This document shows, piece after piece, positions 47,302 to 58,939 of a stretch of 64,000 nucleotides of DNA. Under the pieces are notes generated by a model. It was not told the origin of the DNA, did not search any database, and was given only the letters and a program-made list of their open reading frames with translations. Where the stretch lies: contig JAYKKM010000438.1 in the NCBI GenBank assembly GCA_035772405.1, positions 2,043,501 to 2,107,500 on the forward strand. Reading direction: 5' to 3'. The position numbers and the translations under genes are program-made. The stretch comes from Chrysogorgia sp. JL179-B06. Its lineage: Eukaryota; Cnidaria; Anthozoa; Scleralcyonacea; Chrysogorgiidae. How positions within the stretch are numbered: the stretch's first letter is position 1; each line of letters begins with the position of its first letter.

Positions 47302-48050
47302 GGGGCTGTTTATGTAGCACGGTTAGCCGGGCTTATTAGCTTAAAGTGCTTATAAACCCAAAATGGGTTTTCGGTGATTCGGATAGAGCATAAAAAGTTA
47401 GTTAATAAGTTCTAGATTAGTTTTTGCGTTAAACTTTTAGTTTCGGAGATATAAGGGCTCAAAGTCACAATTTGTGAAAAAAAGTAGCGCAGGCCGGGAG
47501 ACTGGATCCGAGGAACGTGATATGTTTCAATACTTATAAAAATATATTACAATTCGAGTAGACAAGGTAACATCGTAAAGACACATCGTTTGAGCATTTT
47601 TCAATAAAAACTCTTAAGATAGCTGTCTTCTCATATACAAAAGCCTAGTTGTTGTTGAAGATGAGTTCCTCGGATCCAGGTCCCTGTGTGTTATTTTGGT
47701 GGCGCTACTTATTTCCAAAAAATCGCACAGTTTGCATGTTTGAGCCGTTATAGCTCCGAAACTAAAAGATTAACGCAAAAACTAATCCAGAGCTTATTAA
47801 CTAACTTTTTCTGCTCTATCCGAATCACCAAAAACCCATTTTGGGTTTATAAGCACTTTAACGAAGTTCTTATCACGGCTACTATAGACAGCCAAAATAA
47901 TATTTCAAAGTAGAACTAGCTTAGTTTGGCTGCAGGAAGAGTATAAAGTTAATTCAAGTGATCTTTTTGGGTCGAGGAAAGATTTTTGTGACACAACTCA
48001 GCCCGATTTGCCAAGCTAGCCCGGATCATACAAACAGCAAAAACAGCCCC
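47302..48050. mobile_element. PIF/Harbinger-like non-autonomous element with TTA target duplication
   Basis: Left ggggctgtttatgtagcacgg and right ...gatcatacaaacagcaaaaa + cagcccc are inverted and flanked by TTA (47299-47301 and 48051-48053). A TTAA MITE sits inside (47341-47861). No transposase frame. Confidence 0.75.
47341..47861. mobile_element. TTAA-flanked MITE, TTAAAGTGCTTATAAACCC ends
   Basis: Left ttaaagtgcttataaaccca, right tgggtttataagcactttaa, with arms of about 125 nt, almost perfect. Interior ends carry ggatccgaggaa / ttcctcggatcc. Confidence 0.92.
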
Positions 48051-48224
48051 TTAGTTATCTCAGTATACGAGAATGATTTTATTTTAATTCTTTTGTTAGA
48101 AATCCCATTGTTCACAGTCTAAAGATATCTAATCTAAAGGTTGTTTTTCGTATGTCTGAATGACTGAAACATGATTATTTTAGGAATAAATGTTTCATAC
48201 TTTATTTCACTTTACGTTTTACTC

Positions 48225-48256
48225 TCCGACGAAGGAGCTTCTCTCGAAACGTTAGA
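48225..48256 (+). ncRNA. Hammerhead-like CCGACGA...CGAAACG motif
   Basis: tccgacgaaggagcttctctcgaaacgttaga. Stem II can form GGAG/CUCU, and UCU upstream pairs with AGA downstream. U4 of CUGANGA is C here, which would reduce activity. Same 5' context as 19950-19975. Confidence 0.35.
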
Positions 48257-48269
48257 ATTCGTGTTCAGT

Positions 48270-48780
48270 ACTGATCTATAAATAAAGACTGGATTGAGCT
48301 GCTGTGAAAAAATGAAGTCGGGAGTATTTTGCGGTGGCCATCTTGAAGGGACCACGCTATATAGTTTTACTGCAGGCGACAGAGACTATCTGTCTCTGAT
48401 CTTTTAAGATGCTAACATGAATCAGTTGCTGAAGGTTTTCCCGTAATCTAGAACACAAATTACGGCTCTATTACAGTAACTATGAAGCCGGGAATATTTT
48501 TCGGCGGCCATTTTGGAGTAATGACCGCCACGCGCTAATTCCGGCTTCATAGTTACTGTTATGGAACCGTAGTTTGTGTTCTATATTATCAGGGAAAATC
48601 TTGGACAACTGATTCATTTTAGCATCTTAATAGATCAGAGACAGATAGTCTCTGTCGCCTGCAGTAAAACTATATAGCGTGGGGTCCCTTCAAGATGGCC
48701 GCCGCGAAATATTCCCGGCTTCGTCTTTCCGCAGCATCCAAACAATAGTTTCTCGATCCAGTCTTTATTTAGAGATCAGT
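48270..48780. mobile_element. Foldback element with long arms, centre near 48520
   Basis: ctgatctataaataaagact...gatcttttaagatgctaac (left) is mirrored by gttagcatc-type sequence through agtctttatttagagatcag (right), about 250 nt per arm. Contains aagatggccgccgcg. A solo arm follows at 49004-49095. Confidence 0.85.
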
Positions 48781-48961
48781 GAGAAAATCACAATAAAACA
48801 CTAAGATTAACAAGCGAGGTCAATAAGCTGTTTATTATATGCCCTCAATAACGAGAACTTTTCAGCAGTCGGGTATTGCTTCACTGGCATGTATTTATTA
48901 GATTCCCTTTCTTGTTTAATTTTAAAAGTAAAGATGAACAGATTTCTTTTAGGAACGAAAT

Positions 48962-48991
48962 ACTGACATTTCGAGCGGAGCTCTTCATCTG
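48962..48991 (-). ncRNA. Hammerhead-like motif, degenerate
   Basis: Minus strand: cagatgaagagctccgctcgaaatgtcagta. Core changed at U4. Flank taagacgagatgg is shared with 14302-14316. Confidence 0.25.
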
Positions 48992-49003
48992 ATTAAGACG
49001 AGA

Positions 49004-49095
49004 TGGTCCCAACAAGATGGCAGCCACGAGCTACTTCCGGCTTCATTTTCTTAACAATAGTTGCTCGATCCAGTCTTTATTTAGAGATCAGTGGT
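49004..49095. repeat. Solo arm of the 48270-48780 element
   Basis: ggtcccaacaagatggcagc...tgctcgatccagtctttattt + agagatcagtgg, in the same orientation as the right arm 48690-48780. It directly precedes the BEL/Pao remnant. Confidence 0.8.
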
Positions 49096-49126
49096 GCTTC
49101 CAGACCATAAGTCAGTTGTGGTGAAC

Positions 49127-51412
49127 TCGAGGCTATTCCGAACGAAATTGAATATAGTCCGAAAGGGTCTTAGCAAAGGTTGTCGAAAGCCAAACGTTTA
49201 TACACGATGTAAAACAAAAGAAGAGAATTGAATCAATACCATGGCAGACAAGGACCCTAAGCAAAAACTCGAACGACTGAATGCTATTCGTGCCGCGAAT
49301 TGTGCTGTTATTACAAAAACTGTATATGAAGTCAACGAAATCCTTGGAAACGAAGGTACATTAAATGAAGATCAAGCTAAAAGGTTAGACGTAATGGCTT
49401 GGTTGCTCGAAGCGAAATTAAAGACGTTAGAAAAGATTGACCAGAACATTTAATCGATTTGTGAACTCGAGGCTATTCCCGAACGAAATGACGAAAAATT
49501 GGACGAGCTTTTGCGACTCGTTCAAATCATAGTCAATGTTCAAATCCGCTATTCATCAAAATGCCGAAAGTCGATAAATTCAATTACTTAAATTCACTGG
49601 TAGGTTTGTCTTCTCGAGCGATCCAAGGGTTATCTTTAACCAATTCCAACTACGATTCCGGGATCGAAATTCTTCAAAAAAGGTTTGAAAACCGCAACAA
49701 ATTATCTCAGCGCATATGGGATGAGCTCTTGAAACATTCCAACTTTTCGGACACTGACAATTTTACATGTACCTGGCACAAGCCAGGATTTGTTTCGCTT
49801 GGATTTGCCTCAATACGGAGGGCTGCTGATTCCTGTCATAATAGCCAAACATCCCAACGAAACTCGCTTATACGAGTAGAAAGAGAAACAAAAAGCGCTG
49901 TTTGAAAAATCGAAGAGTTGTTGGATCTCATCAAACAAGAAGTGAAAGAATTAAGAGAGGGTGTAAAAGCAAGCGAAGAAAGAAATTCGAAGTCAAGTTA
50001 TTCCTCAAAGAATTCAAAATATTCAACCGCAAATTCTTTGGTTTCCAAAGACGATCAATCGAAGAGAGATAAGAATATTCATCGTGTTAAAGAGTTACCA
50101 GAACAAGCGACAGAAGGAGCACTGTATATTAATCAAAGAGACGTTGTTTCAAGTGTCTTAAAATAGGACATCAAGTAAAGAAATGCAAAGTATCTCAAGA
50201 ACTGTCGAAATTACGGTGGTCGTGGCGACCTGTTTGAGAGTTAAAGAAATTCGAGATTCGAAGGAAAAGAGCCCGGCAAGGACGAATGAAGAAAAGAATG
50301 AGTCAACTTGGATTAACAAAGAGTACAGTTACAGCAACTTCAGCCATCAAACCAAAGGGACATTCTGCAAACAGCCACAGCTGTATAGCGACGAACGAAG
50401 AAACCACCAAGTCAACGAAGATTAGAATCTTATTCGACAATGGCAGTCAGCGTAGTTACATTACAGACAATCTAAAATCGAAGCCAACGTCGTCCTAGAT
50501 TCTACATCTAAACACGTTTGGAGAGAAGGCCTCCCACAAGCAAAAATGTCAAGTCGTGACTTTGCCTCTTCGAAACGACAATAATGAATACGTATTAACG
50601 TACAGATTTCAGCACTCAGCTTCCCAGTAATCTTTTCGCCACTTCCTGCAAGGCTTACAATTCGCAGACCGCTTCGGAGATCAAGATTCCAATGACATTC
50701 TTATTAGCTCGGATCATTACTGCGACATTGTCACTACGATCGAAAATCATCTACCTACGAGAGTCAAGATTTGTATTTACCAGAATTCAAAGAGAGTGAT
50801 GTCAGAAGGTGGATTTAATCTGAGAAAGTGGAGTTCCAACTCGGGCTCATTGCTTGATAAAATAGCAAAATCTGAAGCGAAGCCAGAAGGTCGATCAAAG
50901 CAAAACGTTGCAAGATTTCACCAATGAAGATGACAATTATTACGCCAAACAGCCACTGTTTTGCGGTAATGCCGTAATAACGTGTGGTCAAGGTCCTAAG
51001 AGTTAACTGGAACACTCAGCTCTCCGATCAATTTTTCTTCGACTTCGCCAAATTGCATGATTACGCAACATCCCTACAATTAATGAGCAAGAGATCAATT
51101 CTGAAGGTGACAAATAAGATATTCGATCCCCTAGGACTTTTGACCTCCTTCACTGTGGTAACGAAGATTATATTTCAAGAGCTCTGTATTTACAAGTTGA
51201 AGTGGGACGACGAGCTGCAGGAATATGTTATTCGAAGATGGAAGATGATACTAAAAGAGTTAAGATGTCTTGAATTCAACCATATCCCTCGTTATTTTGA
51301 AACAAATCCAGTTGAAATTCAAGTCCACGGAAGTAGTTTACATGCGTTCCTGCTATCCTAACGGGCGTTCACAACGAGGTAATTCTTCCACGCGGAAAAG
51401 AAAAGAGAGCGC
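49127..51412 (+). pseudogene. Decayed BEL/Pao LTR retrotransposon
   Basis: Ordered fragments in shifting frames. Gag-like: KLERLNAIRAANCAVITKTV (49268-), VDKFNYLNSLVG...RAIQGLSLTNSNYDSGIEIL (49567-49680), IEELLDLIKQEVKELREGVK (49909-). Aspartic protease: RILFDNGSQRSYITDNLKSK (50425-50484), with DNG at the DTG/DSG position. Pao RT/RNase H connection (Peptidase_A17): VLRVNWNTQLSDQFFFDFAK, ILKVTNKIFDPLGLLTSFTV (50990-51160). Most of the RT palm is missing between 50500 and 50960. gtgaactcgaggctattcc is duplicated at 49131 and 49459. No LTRs are recognised, and the 3' end is cut at the 51425 MITE. Inactive. Confidence 0.85.
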
Positions 51413-51424
51413 AAGTACCTTTCA

Positions 51425-51895
51425 TTAAAGTGCCCCTAACCTCAACATTTTTTATTGTCTTATTTGGAAGAACTTTTAAAATGATAAAGTAACTTCTTTT
51501 GAAGATTTTCGTTTTTTCACTTTCTTTTGGAGATATATCAGTTTGTTTGATATGCAAATGTCACACATGCATAATGACTTATTGGAGAAATGTGTGTATC
51601 TCTTCATTCTCGAACGAAATCCTTTAAAATCGAGAGGTTTGGTGTTGTGGGAGAAACATACACCCGTGTTATTCACACTTTAGTGTTTTTATTTGATGAA
51701 CGCAAAGATATATAACATTCTCTGATAACTCATTATGCGTGTGTGACGTAAATTCCGGACATTTGCATATCAAACAAACTGATATATCTCAAAAAGAAAG
51801 CGAAGAAACGAGAATCTTCAAAAGAAGTTACTTTATCATTTTAAAAGTTCTTCCAAATAAGAGAATAAAAAATTTTGAGGTTAGGGGCACTTTAA
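51425..51895. mobile_element. TTAA-flanked MITE, TTAAAGTGCCCCTAACCTC ends
   Basis: Left ttaaagtgcccctaacctca and right tgaggttaggggcactttaa, arms about 190 nt. It interrupts or truncates the BEL/Pao remnant. Its inner sequence (tgcaaatg...cacacatgcataatgacttatt) resembles that of 21948-22455. Confidence 0.92.
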
Positions 51896-51899
51896 CTAT

Positions 51900-52990
51900 T
51901 TTTCTTACCATCATCAGACTAAAAGATTGATTTTGAAAGTCGTTGTTGATGCTCCGAATTGTTGTTGTAAATTCCCCATGTCTGTCCTTTTATCTCTCCT
52001 TTTGGATAATTGTTGTTTCTTTGGAATTGCTGGGTACAAACCCATAAAGTTTCTCTATTTTGATCAGTTTGGTGTTTTGTTTTTCATGATAAGCATATAT
52101 GTTTCAATAAAATAGTAGGGTTAATTCAGCTAAATCTGTAAATTATATTGTTTAAAACTGATTTATGATTACTGAACATATAGAGAGTACATTAAATTTC
52201 ACTCTGTTGTTTTTCAACGTGTTGTCGATCCCTGCAGTGTATGATCTATACCGTATACTGTACACTGCGATCTTCCATTCAAAACCGACTGATATTTTTT
52301 CATCCCCTCGTGAGCGAGGGTGATAATCTTGACATAGCGTGTTGAATTCTGGCTTGCTACACATTCCTAGCATTCCAATGTTCGGACCAACCGGTAAGTT
52401 CCGAGTGCGCCTTTTGGATGATCCGTTTTAATCGGCTATACATGGCCGATTGATTTCTAAGTACAGTAAAACGCTCGTGGATTAGGGTTTTTTGTTGTTT
52501 TGGTGTTGCCAACAACGAACCAATAACGAATCCAATAATATATTGGGTGTAAAATTTTTTGGGGATCACTTTTTTGGGGACCTTGACTGCGCATGTGCAG
52601 CCCACAAGCATTCTCTCTCACGTTAGCCTATAAACTGAGAGTGCCTTCATAAACTATTGTTATGCGGCAACGAAGTGTTTATTTGATTGTAATATTACGA
52701 ATATCGTATATCAGTCTCGCCAAGTACACGCAAGGTACACCCGATTGTTCACTGTAGCTCATATTTGCGTGAGTGACTAAGGCAGAGCCAATCAGAATCC
52801 GAGTTGACTATCGCTCAGATATGGCGGGAGCGACACTGACAAGGCCCAGTCAATGAGACGTAGAGTTGACTGTCGCTCAGCTATTATATCATTTAACCAC
52901 AGGAGAGAATCTGACAGCAATAGCTTAGCGAGTGTGTTAATATCGTTCGAGTGCCCCTTTTAATTGTAAGAGCAGTTAGTACCGTCGTTG
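51900..52990. other. Intergenic stretch without clear features
   Basis: Only cctcgtgagcgagggtgataatc (52307-52329), recurring at 60334-60366, and short gttgactrtcgctcag repeats (52803-52880) stand out. Confidence 0.4.
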
Positions 52991-52991
52991 G

Positions 52992-53292
52992 TTAAAAGTT
53001 CAAGTTGGAGAAAAGTAATTCCAAATCACTCAGTTCCAAATCACTCAGGCCGCAATTGAAGCGACTGAGTGGAGAAAACATCGAGCGTTTGGGAGCTACT
53101 TTCCAGTTGCCATACAATGTTGTCGGCAACCGAGAGAGAAACTGCGCATATTTCGCCAGGGAGGATATGCCATTTATCCAATCTGCAGTTCCCAGTAGCC
53201 AGAAAAATCGGTCAGAGGATCGCATTCCAACAAGGTTAGATAAATACACTTGTTATGTTAATTTTAATTTGTATGAGCAGTTACTAGATTAA
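52992..53292. other. Overlapping open frames of unknown meaning
   Basis: Plus strand 53005-53292 (95 codons, MEKSNSKSLSSKSLRPQLKR...) and minus strand 53249-52992 (MRSSDRFFWLLGTADWINGI...) are both open. A direct repeat, ttccaaatcactcag, lies at the 5' end of the plus frame. The plus frame crosses acaag|gttaga at 53235. I recognise neither and cannot tell whether it is an exon. Confidence 0.25.
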
Positions 53293-53765
53293 AATTTCAT
53301 GTCCAAACCGACCAAACGTTCACGGTACTGTGATCGACTCTTGTTGATAAAAGTTAGACCAAGTTTAGACGTCTTGACGTAATATGAAATGGCGGGCTTG
53401 TCGTAAAAATAATGGAATGGAATACAACGGTTTGCGCTCGCACAGACGGAGAGACACCGGCGAAAGCCTAAATTATCTGGTCTGTAGTTAAAATGCCAAG
53501 TGACTATGATTAAATAATATTCGTAATGCATATAACTCGCTTAAGACTGGCGCCCGCGCATATATTATCAGATATATTTAATGCAAATAATCCCATCACA
53601 GGAACATATACAGGAGCAGTGGGTATATTAGAAGGGTATTCCCGTTCATTTGTTTGATTTGAAATATGACCGCTCGATCGTCATATTAGGTCGCATCATT
53701 TGACGATATGACGTCACATCATGTGCCCCAACGTTGAGCGACAGTCAGATTTTGAGCTGGATCCG
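53293..53765. other. Intergenic, nothing recognised
   Basis: No repeat partner or coding motif seen. Confidence 0.4.
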
Positions 53766-53774
53766 CGCACCCTA

Positions 53775-53816
53775 ACCCCCCGCCACATGTACATGTCATG
53801 TACATGTGGCGGGGTT
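53775..53816. repeat. Perfect palindrome CCCCGCCACATGTACATG...
   Basis: ccccgccacatgtacatg/tcatgtacatgtggcgggg. Flanked on both sides by ccctaacc / ggttagggttaag telomere-like words. Confidence 0.9.
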
Positions 53817-53943
53817 AAGAATAGGGTTATTTAGGGTTAGGGTTAAGATAAAAGTTATTTCGGCAACCTCGAACTGCGATATTCCGGTTATTTAGGTCAC
53901 ATACTAGTTGATCTAAAAGGTACTTATGTTTTGTTGCTAATGT

Positions 53944-54417
53944 CCAACCTCGTACCCAGGGCATTTTGCCTCGACGGCGGAAGGTCGGCGAAAATGGCCC
54001 TGGGATCGGCTGGTCATTCTATAGTGCGATTGGCTTGTCATACAATTAATTGTAATTCAGCCGAGTATAATTTATTCATCTAAATCTGAATGCTGTCTTC
54101 AAATGTTACAGCAAATTAGAAGTGATAGCTTTCGCTAAATTGGATTATGCTTCTTCATAACCATGGATGTATTGTGGATTATTAAGCTTTGTTAGCTGCT
54201 TTTATGCCGACGAATGCTGACATGAACAACTCTGAAGAGCATTGAATATTTCTCAATTATTCAGGTCAACAAAGTAGACAAAGGCAATGGAACAAAGACC
54301 ACAAAAATTATCATATCTAAACACCCAGAAATTCTGGGTGTCATGTGATCAGCCGATCCCAGGGCCATTTTCGCCGACCTTCCACCGTGGAGGCAAAATG
54401 CCCTGGGAACGAGGTAG
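53944..54417. mobile_element. Complete element with ACCTCGTACCCAGGGCATTTTG ends
   Basis: Left aacctcgtacccagggcatt + ttgcctcgacggcggaaggtcggcg is mirrored by the right arm ending gccctgggaacgaggt. A solo end lies at 44122-44172. Similar words (gggtacaaggttg) occur at 36637-36650. Confidence 0.85.
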
Positions 54418-54429
54418 GCCAATGTAAGT

Positions 54430-55760
54430 CCAACGTGTTAACCGATCGGCAATTAATACAAAATCTTTGCCCATCTGGTCTCGATCTGGCATTCTATATA
54501 CGGACTACCAAAGGTACACAAACGAAATATACCTGTTAGGCCGATCCTATCCATCAGAACACATTCTTATAATTTAGCTAAGTTTCTCGTTCCACATCTT
54601 AGTCCCCTTTCTTTTTGTTCTTATTTTATTAACGATTCTTTCTCTTTTATCCATGAATTATTTTCCTTAAATAATTAACATTGATAACTTTGTAATGGCT
54701 ATTTTCGATATCACTTCTCTGTTTACAAACTTCCCCCTTTAATGAAATTATCAATATTATTGTAGATCAGTTATTCTCTAATAGTCAAATTTTTGAAGGA
54801 TTCTCTCGCGATCAATTTACTCTGCTATTAAATCTAGCAATTAAAAACTGCAATTCTTTGTTTAACGGTAGTTTATGATCAAGTTGAGGAGTGGCAATGG
54901 ACTCACCACTTGGGCCAATCTTTGCCAACGTATTTTTATCTTTTCATGAAAAAAATATGGTTGGACAACTGTCCCACACATTTTAAACCTATTTTTTATA
55001 AACGTTACGTCGATAAGTCTTATATACTTTTCAAATCCCTAGATCACATTCTACCTTTCCTTAATTATTTAAACTCGCAGCATGCCAGTTGAGAATCTAC
55101 ATACGCATGTTCCAGTACCGTCAGGTTTTCATGTCCACAACAATTTGTACTCGCTCACATTTTCGTTAACCAAATTTATTCGTTTCTCGTTTTTCTATTT
55201 GGACAATACGCTACCATATAATACGATACGGTACCTATAAAATAAACAGTACTTACAAAAATGTGACCAACCAAGGAATCTACAGCACCTAGGTACGTTG
55301 TTCCAGTTGTTCTACCACTGGAAATCGTATTTTACAAATTCTTCAACAACTAATTAAATTATTTTCGTCGCCATTTTCACAAATTAAACTTCGTGTAATC
55401 TTTAGACCTGTTAATCACATGTCCAACTATGACATGCCCCTATAACGTGTCCCTTATAAGTGCCAACTCCGCAAGACTGCAACGCGTTGTATATTGGCGA
55501 AACATTTACATGTCAGATTCCCAGAACACATGGGCATCTCTCCTTATACAGGAAATACTGTTTCCAACTCTTGCCTTTCGGCTGTGCTTGCACACACTAA
55601 ACTGTCAGGTCACCCAGCTATTTCGTTTAATGACTTTCGTATTTTAACTTCTGGTACTTCTTTTGATGTCCTTATCCGAGAAAATTTATTAATTTCGAAA
55701 ATAAATCCCTAGTTAAACAAACAATATTAAACTCGGGTCTTTTCATTTATCTTTATTTTG
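54430..55760 (+). pseudogene. Decayed Penelope-like element with RT and GIY-YIG domains
   Basis: Frames read CPSGLDLAFYIRTTKGTQTK (position of the 'GLPKVHK' block, 54469-54530), MAIFDITSLFTN (palm A, 54694-54729), VAMDSPLGPIFANVFLSF (palm B, 54891-54945) and FYKRYVDKSYILFKSLDHIL (palm C, YVDD changed to YVDK, about 55000). About 400 nt later come HMGISPYTGNTVSNSCLSAV, LAHTKLSGHPAISFNDFRIL and LIRENLLISKINP (55520-55710), the C-terminal GIY-YIG endonuclease half. Stops and frameshifts throughout. Penelope-like elements use such a GIY-YIG nuclease for target cleavage. Confidence 0.88.
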
Positions 55761-55934
55761 ATTTTTTTAGTTCTGTCATATTATCTCACTTATTAATTTA
55801 TTCTGTTTGAACTATCACCCATGTTATATTTTCTTTTGTTGTGAACGGGGTCTTCTCAGAGGTAGAGCACACAGGCGTGAGGTTAAGGATCTTTAATACG
55901 GTAACAATACACGGAACAAGGAATCTACTAAAAT

Positions 55935-56625
<691 letters not shown>

Positions 56626-56654
56626 TTGCCGAGAGCCTAGTCACGAGTTCTGTA

Positions 56655-56745
56655 TATATGGTGGTAATGCCGGGATAAGATTCCAAATGCCAAATATTAC
56701 CTATAATATACCCAGAATCTTATCCCGGCATTACCACCATATATT
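56655..56745. repeat. Hairpin with TATATGGTGGTAATGCCGGGATAAGATTC arms
   Basis: 29-nt arms, perfect or nearly so, around an AT-rich loop of about 30 nt. Directly beside the SINE. Similar words (cctgacattacaaccattatata) lie at 9298-9320 near the other SINE copy. Confidence 0.85.
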
Positions 56746-56749
56746 GTAA

Positions 56750-57570
56750 AGTATCATCCATCTGCCTTTTCTTATCCGCATCCACGTTTTACTCTTATAC
56801 CCGACGCAATTGGCTTTATATTTCCCTTCGAAATCTCGGGATAAATGTGAGACAAAATCTCACCCCGGGTGACATGCGTTTTGCTCGAAATATTTTAAGA
56901 TCACAAATGATTGCAATCAAATTTTGTTTATGATAAGATTACTTCCCAGCAAAATTCCTTATGAATCTTTGAGGGAACACTCGAGCAATAACGACCAAAG
57001 AAGATGGCATATTGAGATGAGCCAATGAGATGAGCACAGCGCCTGGTTTCGCAAAGCCTATTGGGATGATGCAATAATCGCAATTTGTCGACCCGAAAAA
57101 TAAAAAAATACAGGAATGCCACCACAGGTGGTAACCCGAGTAACTATGCTAATATCAGTGCATTGCCTAACCACAAATTGGCACGTATATAAAATAATGT
57201 GATCATTAAATCGCTTGCAAACAGAAGAACGACGAGCAATCATTTGAAGGTAAGAAATACTCGAATATTTTGAACACTCTAAACCAAAGACCAGCTCAGC
57301 AAGCCGACACGGCATGAGGCGGCAGACGTAAATTGAACCAAGCTATTTAGTCGATAAACCCACGATTCATAACGGAACTACGATAGTGTAGACACAGTTA
57401 CTGGCTCTGAAGCGCAGTTAGAGCGGAATTAGTTTTGTCATTGAGTTATGAAGGAGGAGAAAATCGTTCGTTTTCTATCGCCTATGTATACCTGACTCCG
57501 GCAACCATTCATAATCCTGGTATCTCCAAATCTGTTTTGAAACATATAAGACATTGATTTCGTAATTGTT
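56750..57570. other. Intergenic, nothing recognised
   Basis: No coding or repeat structure that I can defend. Confidence 0.4.
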
Positions 57571-57578
57571 TAGAATGT

Positions 57579-57582
<4 letters not shown>

Positions 57583-57621
<39 letters not shown>

Positions 57622-57672
57622 ATAATATATATATATATATAGACCTCGGGTTCGATTCCCGGTTGGGGCAGT
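57583..57672 (+). repeat. (TA)n tract and partial tRNA-like sequence
   Basis: Two (TA)n runs are followed by agacctcgggttcgattccc + ggttggggc, which holds a perfect B-box (GGTTCGATTCC) and T-arm. The 5' half (A-box) is missing, probably lost to the (TA)n expansion. Confidence 0.5.
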
Positions 57673-57696
57673 CACATTTTCATTTTATACATTTGA

Positions 57697-57728
<32 letters not shown>

Positions 57729-57732
<4 letters not shown>

Positions 57733-58020
57733 AAGTAAAAAGATTTTCGGAAATTTCAGGCGGTGAGGCGATAAGTTCATCTGTCGCGTTGGATGGCTGG
57801 TTATGACATATTGACATGTCACCTTATTCTTCAGACAGATGAGACTTTTGGCGTAAAATTTATTTTCGTGTCGACACTTTAGCTTGGAAACCATTTCAGT
57901 TCTTTTATTTAATAGGTTCTGTTTCTCGGCTTTTATTATTTGGAGCTTTTCCTCTAGGCAAAGATTGCACCGTCTTGCTCCGCTCGTATATGCATAGTGG
58001 TGCGTCTTAAGATGGACCAC
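57729..58020 (-). pseudogene. Penelope-like element C-terminal fragment
   Basis: The minus-strand frame starts MVHLKTHHYAYTSGARRCNL, continues CLEEKLQIIKAEKQNLLNKR, TEMVSKLKCRHENKFYAKSL. This Cys/His-rich tail (CNLCL.EK..I...LLNKR.E..SKCRH.NK) follows the GIY-YIG domain in invertebrate Penelope-like proteins. It is probably the same lineage as 9528-10455, which lacks this part. The upstream domain is absent, and a (TA)n tract abuts its 3' side. Confidence 0.8.
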
Positions 58021-58560
58021 GTGATTGTAAATGGGTTTTTCTTCTTTTTAACTGCCAAATGTGTTTAGAAAGTTCAGTTTCATTTGATTTCTGATGGTTC
58101 TCATATCCTAGCAGTAGAGAAAAACAAGATGGCGGCATGTGTTTTTTGGCCGAAAAAAGCTAAAATCGATGGGGTTTTATGAAGAACCCCCGAACTGAAT
58201 AAGTGTTTGGCTATATAATAAAACAATTATACGATTCGCTCTCGTCGTATATGAACTAATAGCCAGGCCCGGTGCTACGGGGGGTGTGGGGGCTGCGACA
58301 CCCCCCAAAATCTTTTTACGAGTTTCAATCGGCAGAAGTTATATTTTAGTCGGCAGAAGTTATATTTCAGACGTGTTCGATTTAACACGGACAAGTACAA
58401 TCATTAACTTTTAGCAATTATCAGTTTAAATTCAAACTACCAAATTTAGGACTCACAAATCGAACGTTGATGTTAAATGTTTTGTGTATTTGTAAATGTC
58501 ATCAACGAGAGAACATAAATTTATTAAAATGTCATCATGTTTTCATTTCGTATTGAGAGT
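58021..58560. other. Intergenic with repeat words only
   Basis: ggcccggtgctacggggggtg...gcgacacccccc (58264-58308) is a G/C-rich foldback. agtcggcagaagttatattt is tandemly repeated at 58328-58368. Confidence 0.45.
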
Positions 58561-58575
58561 GCTTTACTAACGTAG

Positions 58576-58620
58576 GGTAATTTTAGTAGCCAACTCGGCG
58601 CCTCGTTGGCTACTAAAATG
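58576..58620. repeat. Hairpin ATTTTAGTAGCCAAC...GTTGGCTACTAAAAT
   Basis: 15-bp perfect stem with an 11-15 nt GC-rich loop (tcggcgcctcg). Confidence 0.9.
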
Positions 58621-58939
58621 GTCTCATATACTCGTTGGTCTCATATACGACTCGAGCTCATGGTATATAATTGTTAAATAGATATCGGTAACAACTAATG
58701 AAAAAGCGTATCATGTTCAAGTTGTTGTATCGCAGTGAACATTCGCGTGATTTCTTAATATTCAGTGCTGCAGAACTAGAAATTAAATCAGAAGTTCTTA
58801 ATTGGGGAAATATTATGGCGATCCTTTGTTTAGAGTTACAATGCTTAAAATACGCCCTGCAGTGGCGTATCTACGGGTGGCGTCGCCTCCCATTGAAATC
58901 CAGTCGTACAATGATTTGATGGCTTTCAGGGTGGGTAAG

